From Zarea fungicola (Eukaryota; Ascomycota; Sordariomycetes; Hypocreales; Cordycipitaceae), in contig FWCC01000267.1 in the NCBI GenBank assembly GCA_900169235.1, forward strand, positions 1 through 64,000: DNA of 64,000 bases. The letters are read 5' to 3'. A model generated the notes under the pieces. The model saw only the letters and a list, made by a program, of their open reading frames with translations, did no database searches and was not told where the DNA came from. Made by a program: the position numbers and the translations under genes. Of the stretch, positions 1-12,938 are shown one piece after another (position 1 is the stretch's first letter; each line of letters opens with the position of its first letter).

Positions 1-691
1 CTAGCGAAGCGGTGGGGGCGTGGCACAAGTATAGGCGGAGACTAACACATGACAAGACAATTGGTCCTCCGCTAGCCCTGCAAGTAGCTATGCGGGCCAC
101 GCGGCCGAGAATCCCGCCTCGACTCATGCAGCTTGCTCCATCAGAATAGAACAAGTCCTCGGCCACGGTTGCTTAGGACTGACCATGGAGTACACACCTA
201 CGACTCGCCTTTTTCTTTCTTTTTTTTTAAAAGAAAAAACCGGAGATTAGAATAATTCCTCCAGTTACAAATTTCCAATAAAACGGCCAATTAGGACTAC
301 CCTTTGCGTGAGGGTCTCGATGGACTGTGCCTGTCAGCTTGACTCTCCTGTCAACGGTCAACTCCGTACCCACAAACGCCTTTATTGTGGTATGACAGAA
401 AAAAGCAAACCCAGTCTGCTGCTACATCTAGACTGCAAGAATTCCATTTTTTTTTCTTTCGTTATATTGTCAACTCGGAGGCACGTCGGTCGCATCGTTT
501 ACCCCGTGCGCCGACCCTTTGCCTGCATTATCGTTACGGGTCAAGGCAAAGGAACGGGGTTGGCAGGACACTTTGACACTTTGACACTCGACACTTTGAC
601 AGCTGACAGTTTGACTAGTTGGGACAATTCATCTATACTATTTTCAGAATGGGCCAATTAGCAGTTATGGATGACAGTAATACTACTCTGT

Positions 692-731
692 CTAGTTTGC
701 CTGTCCTAGTTGCCTGTCCTAGTTGCCTGTC
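692..731. repeat. Minisatellite, 13-14 bp unit x 3
   Basis: Three consecutive copies of a unit reading CTAGTTGCCTGTC occupy 692-705 (with one extra T), 706-718 and 719-731. The last two copies are identical. Just upstream, 565-616 carries several copies of the shorter phrase ACACTTTGAC or close variants. No function is evident. Confidence 0.85.
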
Positions 732-3700
732 AAAGGCAAAATGACTTTACCATGTTAATGGACTTGTAGAAGCAACTCAACTCACCCGCCACGTAAAATC
801 CATCAACAGCATCTGCCACTTCTAGAATATCAAGTGCCTCATCGGCGCTCTCCGCCATAGTTCTTCAAAGCAATTTAATTAATATAAAGGGCGCGCTATG
901 GGGTCAACTACCTGCCTTGCAGCAAACCCACAAAGAAAGTGCCCTGCATGCTGCATTGTGATAATGCAATGCACCCCCCTCTACTTTTCCTCTTCTCTTT
1001 ACAGGCCCTTCTCACGCCCAGGCGGGGAAATGTGAAAGGGAGGGCGTGGCTTGGCTTCAGAGATGGGGGTGGTTTCTTCATTAGGAAGTCAACCCGTGCG
1101 GGGAACAGCAAAATCTGCCGTGGGCAAATTCACATTGAACGAGCCCCGCTACGTTATTGGAAGAAAAACAGACAACTCTGTATGATGGGGTAAGTAATCA
1201 GTTTATTTTTGATCGTGAAAATACCCTTTGCTGACAGCAATCGCGGTGAGTGGACGCCTTCCTGTAGACATCATTATCCACAATCACGGAATCCAGCCCT
1301 GTACCATGAAAGACGGTTACTAATTATACCGCAGAGTCCAATTGCACCCTGTTTCTCGTTCACATCGTAAAGTCTTGATTGGCGGAAATTGTAGCCGCTG
1401 GGCGCGATAGGGATGGAGATGGCCCGGCGTCTCGGTATCCCATAGTTGCTGTGATGTGCAGAATCATCACCAACACCTCCCCCACGCCACCAGCGCGTAA
1501 AACATGATTGGGCGAAACTACTTACCTAGTAAAATCCGGTGGCGAAAAAAATAAATGAACGACAACTGAGCCTCAATATATGCAAATGTGCAAGTATATC
1601 CGACGTTGATCAAAGTACGGGGATCCCGCGACAAATGTGTCTCAATATATTCTAATAACAGTCCTTTTGGCTTGGGTTTATCACACTGGTTGAGTGGGCT
1701 TTGCATCTAGTGCCCGAACCCACCGCATGTTCATGCTGCATTATTGCCCATCAACGCCCATGCCCGTTTTCCGTGGGTTAATTTACCTGATCTTCACTGA
1801 CAGTCTCCGTTCCACGTAGCACTGAGCTGGACCTCCCCCCAAGGCAAGCATTGACGATCACCTTACTCCAGTCTTCACTACGCAGTCTACAATTTCCGCA
1901 TTTGAAAGGGGATTTTCTCCCATGCAGTGCACATCCATATCTAAGTTGCAACAAATCGACCATGATGAGAAAATTGGACCAAATCTTGCACATCAACAGA
2001 TTCTCAGGGTCTTGTAGACGATCAGTCAAACGTCTATCAATATCTGGCGAGATGTAGCCCGTGATAACTAATACAAAAACCAAAAGAGGCACGTGAGACA
2101 TTTCTGCTTCTGACAAGGCTCCGGAACCAAAACACCGACAAGTGTGCCAGTGCACTAAAAAGACAATGTCATTTTTAAATCAGTTTCTTATCTTTTTTTA
2201 AAGGATTTTTTATTCTTTATTTTGTTGTATGTATTACTGGGGGCGTGCGTTGGGTGTTGCATGTGCTTGTCCGATGCTGGTTCTGTCCTGCAACAACGGG
2301 GCGCACATGGCCAGTGCAAAAACTCCGACTGAAACCCCTTCCCCATTGATTATTACTCCCGTACATGGTAATACTGGTACTACTCTCAAACTTGACAGCC
2401 GGTTTCGGACCGTTTATACTACTGACGAGTAGCCTTCACATGCGATTCTCACGCGATGGGTTCAAGTAGAACCACAAGGACAAAGCTCATCCAGGAAGTG
2501 CATTGGGCCAACTTGGTATGGGCCTAGGAGCCTATGCGCAGACTCAAATAAACAAAAACAAAAATACAAAGTGGGATATTTTTCGGTAAATAGTTCCATG
2601 TATCTCGGTACTTAAGCAAAAAGCCCCAAAAGAAATATCCCCAGTTGGCGTCGTTCAGCCTTGAAAGGCCAAATAGATCGAAGAGTGGCTTCACGGGGGA
2701 TGAGCCAGTGGCGTTCTCCAGCAAAATTAGCTAGACCTGCGCCTCCTTAACACTATCCGGCCAACAAAAAAGTGCGTATTTGAACTTGTCTCAAGGTCGT
2801 AAGGTCTAGCGCAACCGTTCAACCCGTAGGTGATGATCAAAGGTTAGCTGTAGGTCATCCGTAGAGAGCTTCAAAGTCACCGGGCTACCGACCAAAATCG
2901 GTTCACGAGTGATTGGTCAAACAACTCGCAGATTGCCCATCATGCGCCGCCCAATAGACAGCCCCTCTCCGCCTTTTCTCCCCTTCTCCAAAAGTCCCTT
3001 AACTGACGGAGGGGATCTACAAGTGGGAAAGTGGAGGGGGGGTGTGAACTTGTGGTGCGTCTTTGCTAGTGCAAAAGAAAGCCCGACACTAACACCAGAA
3101 AAGGCCTAGCATGGAAGAGGGTGTATATCGAGTAAAGAACAGGGGATCGTTCTTATCCATCCTGTGGGGGAAGAGGGAAAGGCCTCTCTCTCTGTGAAGG
3201 AAAGGCAAGCAAGTGCCCAATGTGCGGAGAATGGGCTTCAGAAGGCGCCGCCGCATATCGTCCGTACTACGGAGCACATTCTTGCCATTGACTGTGAGAA
3301 ACATCCATCTAGATAACACCGGTTTTCCAGCCACAAGGGGAGAGAGCAGATGCTAATCCGTCAGCTTCCGAGGAGCTCATAGCTTTTTGGTGGGCAAGCA
3401 CTCAAACTACCCACCTCTCGGAGCAGCGACTTTTCAATACAAGTTGACAATGGTGAGCTTTGGTACCATGGTAAATGGGCCTTTTTGCGATTGCGTGCTC
3501 GGGGACATCTAGCAAGTCTCCAAGCTTTGTGTCGGAGTCTTGTCCGCTAGCGCACCCATCGACACAACATGGCCCAAAAAAAAGCCGCAGTCCGTCATCG
3601 GTGTGAGTGGTTCCTTGTTCCTGGCCACAAGAGACTGAGTGAGATGCGACAATGCAGGCCAAAAAAAAACAAGGTTTCGTTTTTGTCTAAAATGACAATG

Positions 3701-4340
3701 CCACGCCATGTCTCATGACAACCATCAAGAGGTTTTACCCATCACGCCTGTCTAAGACGGTGCCATTTCTGCTACGCAACGTGCAAGACGGACCGCTGTA
3801 TGTTTCTCCTTTAATACGACGTGAAAAATCTGGACATGTCACTTTGACATTATGCTTTGAACCCTTTTCTTCTTGTGCGTTGACTGCCTCGGGTGATGGA
3901 TTACTCAGAATGCGCGTCTGTCGGTGACACGGTCGGAGGAGCACAAGCCCTGGTGGAATGTAGATGATCGCGCCTTCTGTGGTTCTCTCCCGCGTCCCCC
4001 TTGGAACAGCAAAAAATTAAGCACCGCCGATTATTACTTCAAACATGTCCCTTGTCCCGGTGCAACGTTGTGTCTCGACGATGATCCCGCAATGGACCGG
4101 ATCAACCAATACCCGCTATGCTTTGTTAGACCCTGACAATCCTGGGACAGCAAAGAGCCGCAAAATAAATGGAAAATATAGGTGAAAATATGCTTGCAAT
4201 CAATCTGGAACGAGGCAATATATTTGGTAAAACGGCGCTATGCGTGCCGCTGTCAATATCCGCAAAACTAGCTGCTGGTTGCCTGTAACTATATAACTAG
4301 ACCTGGGCCAATCACAAGTACGCGGTGACTGTATCTTGAG

Positions 4341-4590
4341 ATTGGTAGTTGGTTACAGCACGCTGCAGTGCGGTCTGCAGCCAAGACGGTCAACCGAACA
4401 GCAAGTGAATCGCAACGTCTGGACAATGTTGCTTCTAAATTCGCTCCTTTTTCTGTTTGTATAGTCAAATGCGACTCAATTACCAGAAATCAGCGTCTAT
4501 ATTCCGCAAAAGCGACAGATTGGTAGTTGGTTGTAGTGCCCGACAGCCGAGTCCCCCAACCAAACGGTCAACCTGATAACAAGCAAATAC
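4341..4590. repeat. Diverged direct repeat pair, period 178 bp
   Basis: The phrase ATTGGTAGTTGGTT occurs at 4341 and again at 4519. Both copies are followed about 45 bp later by ACGGTCAACC and then an AACAGCAAG/AACAAGCAA element. A related CCGCAAAA phrase precedes each copy (near 4258 and 4502). The spacers between the shared blocks differ heavily. This looks like an old duplicated non-coding unit; AACGGTCAACTC also recurs near 354 and 4762. Confidence 0.55.
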
Positions 4591-7500
4591 CAAGTGCGGT
4601 CGCGAGCGGTCAAATTTGGCAAAATAAATGATTAATACTAGTTCAAGCTACGAAAATAAATAAAAAGAAATGCTACAAGATAAAATAAAATAGAAGCTCG
4701 GCTTTCATCTGTTGGCGCAACGGCTCAACTGCTCACGGACAGCAACAACCACGCTGTAAGCAACGGTCAACTCTAATAGCTCCCGACAGACAGCGGCCGC
4801 CAGTTGGAATTCAGTGTAGCGCAACCGTTTAGAGTTTATCGTAGTATCATAACTAATTGAGCTTCAAAGTCTGAAATGTCGTCATGTAACTTACTCCGCT
4901 ACCGCTGTGTACAGTCATGGACCATAACAGACGTCAATGCGCAACCGAGGCAGTAGCGGGTAAGGGCAACACTTTGCGACCACTAACAAAAATAGTGAAA
5001 AAGAAAATGGCTGGAAATATTACCGTTTGTAACTGTTTCTATAGAACTGGCAGTAATTTACACAAAACGAGCAAGGGCACATTAGTAGAATCAGTGCATG
5101 GATGAATATGCAGGTCTGTTGGCGGCAAACCACCACCACCTCCGTCTCCGACTAATTCCCCTGCGAAGGTTGGGGTAATCTATTGCATTGATTTGCAGGA
5201 ATGGATTAATCTCGCTTCCGAGGGAGATGGAGAAACTTGTATTAGCTTCCCCAGCCAAAACACCTAAACTTGGCCTAGGCGAAGCCATGGAAAGATGCTG
5301 CGGCTGAAACGGATGCCCTCAAAAGAAATCACCATTATGTAAAAGAATCAATGCAATCACCCAGTGGGGCAGACCACTAAATCGTGAGAATCCTAGGGCT
5401 GCCAAGGCTGGGGGGCCGTAGATCACTTTTCTGTGTCGGTCGCCGGTCGGCAACCTATTGAAACTAATTTTCACAGGGGCTGACTGTGGGTATGGACTGG
5501 AGACTATTGGTAACCGCCGGTTAATTGTTGCAACTTGCGCTGTAGTTACCGTCGCTAACTAAATCGCCGTCTCACTCTCTCTCCCATTCGTCGGCGATTA
5601 GCCAGTTTAGGTTAAAGGTCGCCAACAAAATCATCGTTGAAGAGGTTTGGCCGAATCAGTTAGTTGATTAGGAAACTAATAACAGGCAAGCTAACAACGC
5701 TGCGCCATGCAGAAGTTCCCGGTAGTGAAAAGCGTGACGCAGCAATGAGACATGCACGCCCACTAACTCGTTGTAGATTTCCAGCGGAGAGTGACAGGGG
5801 GGGAGTGAGATTCTTTGGATTATGCATTTTTCTGAGCATGCGTATGCAATTTGCGAAAGCACTGCACTACTGCAAGGCCTCGGTATCTGATAACAGGTAA
5901 CCACCGTAAAGGGAAGCGCCTGGCTGCCAATTATACATTCGCGTATGCTGTAAACGACTGCTGACACGCGGTTCGTCCGTTTTGGGGCTCCAGCGCCGAG
6001 ACAGACGGGTTGTACGCAAGTGTCTCAGTGAGACGGCGAAATCCAGCACGCCATCCTCTGATATCTCTTTCTAGAATCCTTCCTTTTGTACCTCCGTGGA
6101 CTGGACAAAGCCTCCATGGCTCACAGCAGGCTTTTACGGTGGCTCTTTACCAAACCCTTCATCCGCCGGAAAGTCCCTCTTCCCGACTGCACAAAGTAAA
6201 CAAATGCCCATCAACACATGCCTCAACATTGAGTCGGGGTGGCGTTCATGGTGCTGGTTCAGCTGCCCAAATTCAGTACTGAATGCCTTCTCATCTCATG
6301 GTGACCAGTTCTTCACCGAGGGTATCCATTCCGTTAAGTTACACATGCACACATCTCTCAAGACACCGCCTTTATTGTCCCCACTCAAGGTTACTGGGTA
6401 GATCGTGCACCAGGGAAGAAAAGGCCAACCAACCCACTTGACGACTAAGATGCGTGGTACGAGGGCCTTGTTTTCGCCAGCACGGGACGTAAAACTAAGC
6501 CACGACAGTACGCGACCTGTGCAATAAAATAACTTTACTACAATAGTACGATGCCTACCTCTAATTGCTTGTTCTCTTGTCTGTGGTACTAGTTGGGAAT
6601 AGGTCATGCCTGCCTCGTGGCTGGGAAGTTAAACACACAGACACAGACACACGGTCCGTCCGCACGCCTTTCGTATGTACGACCAACTAGTTCTCCTATT
6701 GGTTATGGCCCCTGCCAAAATCGTTGGCGGAAGTGGCTGGCGCATTGCCCTTTTTATCACCCGTATTCCGAGAGTTTAACTATTGTAAATGGTCCTGGCC
6801 CACGTCGGTTTTCGGTTTTCGCGGACGGTCGCCCACAGCAGAGACGAGCCCAGACCAAAAAGAGACGGCGCGGGTACCCTTTGCTTTTTGGTTTGTGCCT
6901 CTGTGCCTTTTTACCGAATCATTTCAATTTGATTGTAGAGTACCTGGGGCGACGATTTGAGACATGAATACGTGAAGAAAACTTGAAGCATTGCACTACG
7001 CAGCAAAAAGAGACGGAAAAGAAAGAATTGATTGATTGAAAATATTATTTACACATCAACCTTACACCCTCTGCAACTCACACGCCACGTTTTATCCCAA
7101 CACAACCAACACCACAGCCGACAGCCGAGTCCCACGTTTTCATCCCGTCACAGCTTAATAGAAGCTTTTTTTCTCGATGGCTTTTCAGCATGCAATTCCA
7201 TATGGCAATTTATTTTTAATTTTATTTTTAATTTACTAGTAAACTCTATTTCCTGTCATTTAAATTGTCGGCATCTTTCTGGTTGGTGGGACTTTAACGC
7301 GATATCCGAGTGAAAGACACCCCCCCCTCTTCTTCGACTCGCGAGTCAGACCTCGCTGTTTGTTTCCTTTCTCACCACCCGGGATATTTTATTTTATTTT
7401 ATTTTTCCAAAATGGAAATCTTCGCGACATGTCATCCTTTCTTCACACGCGCCGTTGGGCTCCGCTTCGGATCTCGCCAGACAACATACACGCACACCTG

Positions 7501-8032
7501 CCGTGTAGCTTCCTTCCACAACTGTCGAGGTCAAGGGTATTAAGCTTTTTACACGTCCTGTCCAAACTCGATCCTCGTAGTAAAGTCTTTTCAGTCGAAT
7601 CGACGTAAAGACTCGGGGAATGGATCCGGGAAATCAAGTGACGTTGGAAACGAGTCCGTCGACAGAGTACTGCCAAATGTCATTGTAAACTTGTGATGCA
7701 TGTACACTGTACCCAGTACATGGCATATACTTTGAGACTTTGGGATAGTGGACATGACACCACCCCGTCTGTGTTGTATTCGGCGTAACGATACAAAAAC
7801 CCGAACCCGAAGAAGACTTCATATCCAAATGTACACTGTCTATTAGAGGGCCAGGGACAGGTATCAGACTACACCCCAGCACTTGACACATAAGAATGGT
7901 ATCACGGCAGACAACGTAGCCGACCCTGGAAGTGCTAATTCCGCATTTCATTATTATTTTAGAAAATTAAATAAGCTAGGCAGCAGACAAATCACCGTTG
8001 TAAACAAAGTAGGGCGTAAAAGGTAGAATACT

Positions 8033-8050
8033 ACATGAAGTACTTCATGT
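8033..8050. repeat. Perfect 18 bp palindrome
   Basis: ACATGAAGTACTTCATGT reads identically on both strands. It lies in AT-rich DNA about 500 bp from the 3' end of the minus-strand ORF at 8561-9487. It could be a dimeric regulator site or chance; there is no further support. Confidence 0.7.
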
Positions 8051-8560
8051 GTTTCCAGTGCCGGGAAACAATGATAGTACAAAAGTACTACACTCTTTGG
8101 TTGGCCAGAACATAAACCAACAAAAATAACCGCCAGAAGAAAATTATTAAAGTCATAAACTGTAAAGATTATTAGGGTTATTAATTAATAAATAGTAGCC
8201 AGAACGCTTGGGTATCTTCATTGCTTGCCTTCCAATTCTTCAAAATCAGAAACACGAGAGAACACAAATAAGTAAAACGCTAGCAATAGTGACCTCCTTA
8301 CCTGGCTACTATCATCCACGAGACCATTGCATTATTCTCACTGCTAACCAACACCGGCAGTCTGCCATCGACAGATCCACGTGCCCTCTCGTCTGGTTTC
8401 TCAGCTGATCCATTAGTGTCGCCACAGGAAATACAAACAAATACCAAGATATACAAACAAACGTTCAAAGTCCGATAGTCCATACTAGATTGCGGCCTGG
8501 GCTGCAAGCGAGTGCTACCAGGCCCCTGGAGGTATGCTGCGAGGGAGTGCCTTTCCAATA

Positions 8561-9487
8561 TTAACAAGGAGGGGGAGACAAGAGTGTATCTGCCGGTTCC
8601 TTGGGCAGTGGCTTTGGTGGTGGAGGCATGAGAGTCGCCGCATACAATCGCAATCGCGCTCGAGGCATTGGAGTCCTTGGTCGAGGCAGCTCAGCAGGTG
8701 GTGACAATGGCAGCCGCACCGAGGCCTCAAACTTGCGGATCTGTTCCACCGGTAGTGCTGGTGGCATTCCCAGGAGCGGCGACGACGGTCGAATTTCCTC
8801 AGGTGGTGATGACGGTGGCGATGATGGCAGCGAGATCGTGGTTCCAGTCCGGGTTTCGCTCTGGACAGACCCATCCGACTCTCCCATCTGCTCCTCAGCA
8901 GCGGCACAACCTTCCTCTGACATTGCGGATGCGCAAGACTCGCCCGAGTCCTCATCACCCCACGAAATCTCCCGAAATACGTCCAAGCCCTCGGGGATCG
9001 TCTCGTTCAAGGCATCGAGGATGCCGGCAAGTTCCCTGACAACATCAGGCGTCTGCACCTCCTCCCCCGAGCCGTGGCGAAGCTGCCAGAGTATCTCTGC
9101 ATAACCCGCCGTCCATCGCTCGGCGTCGAGCACCTCGTACAGCTGCACTCGGTGGTTGACACGGTGTCGGCCCGCATGCCACTCGTGTCGCACTCGCACG
9201 TTAAGCTGCAGGACAGTCTGCAGGGCGGCCCTGCACTCCACGCGCGGGTGGCTCTGTGCCACTCTTCGCGCCGCAATCCGCTCCCTCTCGTAGACGGTGC
9301 TGCGTTGGCTCCGAATGCGCACATCGTCCGCCCTGGCACAGCTGCGGCATCGAAAGTAGCCACCTGTTTCGAGCAGGATTTCCTGTGGCTCGTCGCAAAA
9401 GTCGCCGCAGTCCTTAGTGCAGGCAATCTTGAACAACTGGTTGTGCCTGCAAATGGCATAATGCATGACGGCAAAGCCGCACGACAT
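8561..9487 (-). CDS. Uncharacterised protein with Cys-rich N-terminus and Pro-rich tail
   Basis: This is a single uninterrupted 308-codon ORF with an ATG start at 9487. I do not recognise the family. The first ~55 residues contain paired His and Cys residues (CRHNQ, CTKDCGDFC, CRSC) that could bind zinc. The middle is helix-prone, with a possible helix around WTAGYAEILWQLRHG. The C-terminal third is a Ser/Pro-rich, acidic then basic low-complexity tail with repeated SPP motifs. There is no signal peptide or membrane segment. The GC-rich coding signal and an intact long frame argue that it is real; the antisense frames are shadows. It is preceded by DUG3 on the same strand. Confidence 0.6.
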   Translation of the reverse strand: MSCGFAVMHYAICRHNQLFKIACTKDCGDFCDEPQEILLETGGYFRCRSCARADDVRIRSQRSTVYERERIAARRVAQSHPRVECRAALQTVLQLNVRVRHEWHAGRHRVNHRVQLYEVLDAERWTAGYAEILWQLRHGSGEEVQTPDVVRELAGILDALNETIPEGLDVFREISWGDEDSGESCASAMSEEGCAAAEEQMGESDGSVQSETRTGTTISLPSSPPSSPPEEIRPSSPLLGMPPALPVEQIRKFEASVRLPLSPPAELPRPRTPMPRARLRLYAATLMPPPPKPLPKEPADTLLSPPPC

Positions 9488-10149
9488 GTTGACGTGTTAT
9501 TTTGATGGGATAATAAAGATAATCAGGATAATCAAACTGCAGGATGTAGGAACAATGCAGGAATCGGGCGCAGTCTGCTGGGCGGAGGCTTGAGCAACAG
9601 GGGACTCAAGAAGAAGGGCAAGTACAGTATGGAGTTGGATGAGGGTTTACGCCATCTCCACGCAGCGACAACGATAATTCAACCTCGTTGTTGTGGGACA
9701 AGCCCCAAACCACTTGCCGTGTCGGGTGAGGGTATCGGTATCTGCTCCTGCCCCAACACAAGTCACTTTCTTGTACCGCGAAGGCTGAGCTCTCCTATTG
9801 TGTGGCGATGTTTCTTGTTTCCGCGAAATACAACAATGCAAGATTGTTCTTGCGGCCAGTGGTATCCTGCCGAGTGTTTAATATAATATTGCTGCCCTTG
9901 TAGTTGAGCGCCTGATAATGAGAATAAAATATCGCTATGGTATACATTGTCTTTGAGTCAAGTTCAAGGTGCTCTCCTCCGTTCTACAACTGAAATACAG
10001 ATAAATACATGCCTCTCGCTAACGTTTGTCACAGAGCGCAAGACACCAACCTCTTCAGTTGGTCTAGGGCTTGATCCCAAAGACGCTACCAAAGTAAGTT
10101 TAAAGCTTGTGTGTTGATGATTTGGCTTTTGGCTTTGACAGCGCGCGCA
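9488..10149. other. Intergenic spacer
   Basis: This spacer combines the 3' flank of the DUG3 gene with the promoter of the minus-strand ORF that starts at 9487. I see no gene, no RNA gene and no clear repeat in it. Confidence 0.6.
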
Positions 10150-11550
10150 CTAAGTCGAGGGCTTGCTTCGGTGAGCGGTTAGAAGCGTTCGAGAGTCTCG
10201 CACACCGGTTGGAGTCAGAGCGACGCGCGCAAAGTCGGGGCTGATGCTCCGTGAGAGTGATGACTGGCCAAGACCTTTGATACTGTCGAAAATGCTCGCT
10301 TGTGGCGGCGTATCACTACTGCTGCTAGCACTTAGGGAACCACTGGGGTTCTTTTCGTTCGACACGAGGCCCTTTGTATGTACAAATGCGCTGGAGCGTA
10401 CATGATGCGGGTCGCGGTCGTAGTATTTGTCCATGATGGGGTGTACCATTACCGTCTGACGGTGAATCGTTAGGATAGAGTTGGTAGGCACGTTGACCCA
10501 GTTCTCTGCGTATTCGTTAGCATCTCGTTGCGCGTTGCGCGTTTTGGCGTTTTTTGTTAGTGTGGGCATCATAGACTCACCTCTTTCAAACGTTAAAGGC
10601 TCGCTAGCGACGAGGACAATGTCGGCACCTTTGTCTTGGCGCTCCATATGGTACTGCCTATCATCGACAGCTTCCGATCGCGTGGCCCACCGAGTTCCTG
10701 ACGAATAGTAGAGACTGGCGGCCTCATCACGAGCGCTGCTAATGTATCGTGTGCAGATTATGCTGTGGCCATCAGTGAGGGCAAAGTTGAGAAGACTGCG
10801 CGTGTCCACATCTTCGCCGTCTAGAAGCTCCTTGGGTATCGAGTCGGTGAGCTCGTTGATCTTGGCAATTGTTTGCTCAACGGCCTTGCGCAAGACGGTT
10901 GGACCAAATCCGGTGGGCGGGCAGGCGCTAGGGTTGTGGCCGAGGCGCTCGAGAGTATCGAGGAAGAGGGCAAACGCCCATTCGCTATCGGTGCCACCCT
11001 GAACGCCCAAGTACCATTTATCGGCCAGATGGCTCCCTAGACGTCGCTTGATGTGCTTCCAGCCTCCAAGGCCACCATTATGCATCCACATGAGGCTGCC
11101 GTGGGTGAAGGGGTGGCAGTTGTCCTCGCTCAGCGAGCCCTCGGTTGTGGCCCGCACATGGGCAAAGATAAGTCGGGAGGCGGTTTTCGAAGCTATGCGC
11201 TGTAGGTTTGTGCAGTTCCAGGCTGGAGTGGTCGAGGTAAATAGGCAAGGCGCGGCGCCGAGCTTTGGGTCCGTGTAGAAGCCGATACCGAAGCCGTCTG
11301 CATTATTTTGTCCCCGTCGAGTATCCTGTTTGTCCGGTTAGAGTTTGCCTTTGGCTCGAGAGGGTGGTGGGCGCATTACCAGTCGTAACCGGGAATCGAA
11401 GGACTGTTTGAGGATCGAATGCGTAGGATCGAGAATTAGCTTTGACAGCATGATTTCGTCGCTGCCCTTGTAAACCTAGTGACGGCCAGTCAGCAGAGCT
11501 CCAGGCTCGCTCCGTTGTCGCAGCGGGGTGCCTACCAGAAAGCGACACAT
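10150..11550 (-). CDS. DUG3: Class II glutamine amidotransferase, Dug3-like
   Basis: Three exons: 11536-11550, 11380-11475 and 10150-11325, giving 428 residues. The first exon encodes only MCRFL, which places the catalytic N-terminal nucleophile Cys2 of class II (Ntn-type) amidotransferases. Exon 2 continues VYKGSDEIMLSKLI and exon 3 opens with DTRRGQNNADGFGIG. These are followed by HVRATTEG, NCHPFTHG and WMHNGG, the family's glutaminase-site motifs. In yeast Dug3 works with Dug1 and Dug2 in the cytosol to degrade glutathione when gamma-glutamyl transferase is absent. The protein is somewhat longer than yeast Dug3 because of a Ser/Pro-rich tail after about residue 345, ending in an SDTPPQ/SRSISPDF-rich stretch. 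Introns are GTAGGC...TAG and GTAATG...CAG, both in phase 0. Confidence 0.93.
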
Positions 11551-12938
11551 TTTGGATGAGTTGCTGTGATGTCGCTCGTGGAAGGGGAAGAAAAAAGGAG
11601 GTAAGAGAAATGACAATTTTTTTTCTCGAGGTTCGCAGAAAAATGTAGGAGCTCGAGTGTCAAAAAAAGGGATGTGACAGTGTTGCGCAATTGTGCATGA
11701 CTCTGAAAAATGACACCATCGGAGCCACGCCAGTAGGTGTCAGCGTACGGAGCGAGATCGGCCAGTAGAGTAGGGGAGCAAGAGCGCAAGACGAGGTACT
11801 GGTAAGATGCTGGCAAGGATAATAGAATCTGAATCAGGGGGGTAGGACAAGGGAATAGAGATGTGGAAAAAGATGCAGGGTTTGGGTATATGGAGGCGAC
11901 GAGCTGCGAGCCTATGAGTGTTGAGAGATGAAGCGGGCGATGCATCAAGTGTGGCGTTGATGTGGCGGGGCAGCGATGGGCCAGAGTCCGGGTCAGGTTG
12001 CACGTTTACAAGTTTACAAGTTGTCGATTTTACAAGTGTTTGAAATGGAAATGGATGCTGGATGGGTTTATTGAATGCCTAAGAATTTATTTGTATTAAC
12101 AGTGAACTCACTCCGAGTTGAATTGTTGTGTTGACGCAGCTGTTTCACTATGGTCGCATATTACGGAATAAAAATCTATTATCCCGGTATGGGTTGGTTT
12201 GATTTTTTATGATTCTTCTTGATTTTTCATGATATAATATGAATACGTTTGTTTAAAGAATAACCAGCACAGAGTATACCCGAGCCCGTACTTGATGTTA
12301 ACCAGTGGCGTGGCCATCACGCGAGCAGACCAACGCGTCACAGTACGCCGTGGTAGAGCAGCAGTGTTCTCTAAATCATGGCAAAAATTATATCCATCAT
12401 GACAGCGAGTAAGGCCATGTTGCTTCATTATCCTGCCTTTTCTGGCTTCCCTTTGCATTGCATCTGGAATTTAATTTCCCGCCCTGCTTCCGATGCACAG
12501 CAAACAGCTCCCGCCACCACCGCCACGCCACCGCCACAAGTCGCGACACCCGCCCCAGCACGTCCAGGTCGCTAGTTAGCTGCTAGATGCTAGCTGCTAC
12601 ACCACTGTAGGTACTGAGACACCCACTACAGCCCTTGTCACAGACTCACACCCAACGCCCAGCTTCGCACGCGACGAGACGCGGACCGTGTTAATGGGTT
12701 TCTGGCGTTTCTCCACGCAGGATTCCTCCTCCCAGCCTCAGACTATTACCTCCACGAGACAATATCGATCCCTGGCTTTATCCGAAATTACTCTCGTCCG
12801 TCTTTTTACTTTATTCTTTTGGAACCCATCTTCATCTCATCTTGGTCTTTTCTTAGCACATCTCCACCTCTCTCTCATCACCACGCCTCCATCTACCACC
12901 TCACCGCGTTGCCTTCGCTCCCATCTCCCAGGGCAACC
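11551..12938. other. Divergent promoter region between DUG3 and CDT2
   Basis: Nearly 1.4 kb separates the two start codons. The right half holds ACGCGT/ACGCGA elements, listed separately, and long pyrimidine-rich tracts immediately before the CDT2 start (roughly 12720-12935) that are typical of filamentous-fungal 5' leaders. I see no additional gene. Confidence 0.6.
12319..12674. promoter_or_regulatory. MCB-like ACGCGN elements upstream of CDT2
   Basis: ACGCGA occurs at 12319, the full MluI cell-cycle box ACGCGT at 12333-12338, and ACGCGA again at 12669. MBF-type (Swi6-Mbp1) factors bind ACGCGT in yeasts, and S. pombe cdt2 is a known MBF-controlled G1/S gene. The sequence elements are seen; regulation of this gene by them is inferred. 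Confidence 0.4.

Larger units (their letters stand above)
1..8560. other. Gene-poor region with short diverged repeats
   Basis: About 8.5 kb in which I see no reading frame that looks like a real protein. Open frames are short, mostly start at non-ATG codons and show no domain motif or plausible splice chain. The DNA alternates AT-rich tracts with moderate-GC stretches. It holds a three-copy 13-14 bp minisatellite (692-731), a diverged repeat pair near 4.3 and 4.5 kb, and an 18 bp palindrome at 8033-8050, all listed separately. Untranslated RNA genes or heavily decayed transposons could be present, but I cannot show them. Confidence 0.6.

Noticed and set aside
2455..2480. GGTTCAAGTAGAACC, resembling a tRNA T-arm
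   Set aside because: The surrounding bases do not form an acceptor stem, D-arm or anticodon arm.
8601..9104. Long plus-strand frames opposite the ORF at 8561-9487
   Set aside because: They are antisense shadows of a GC-rich coding region with no start context or motif.
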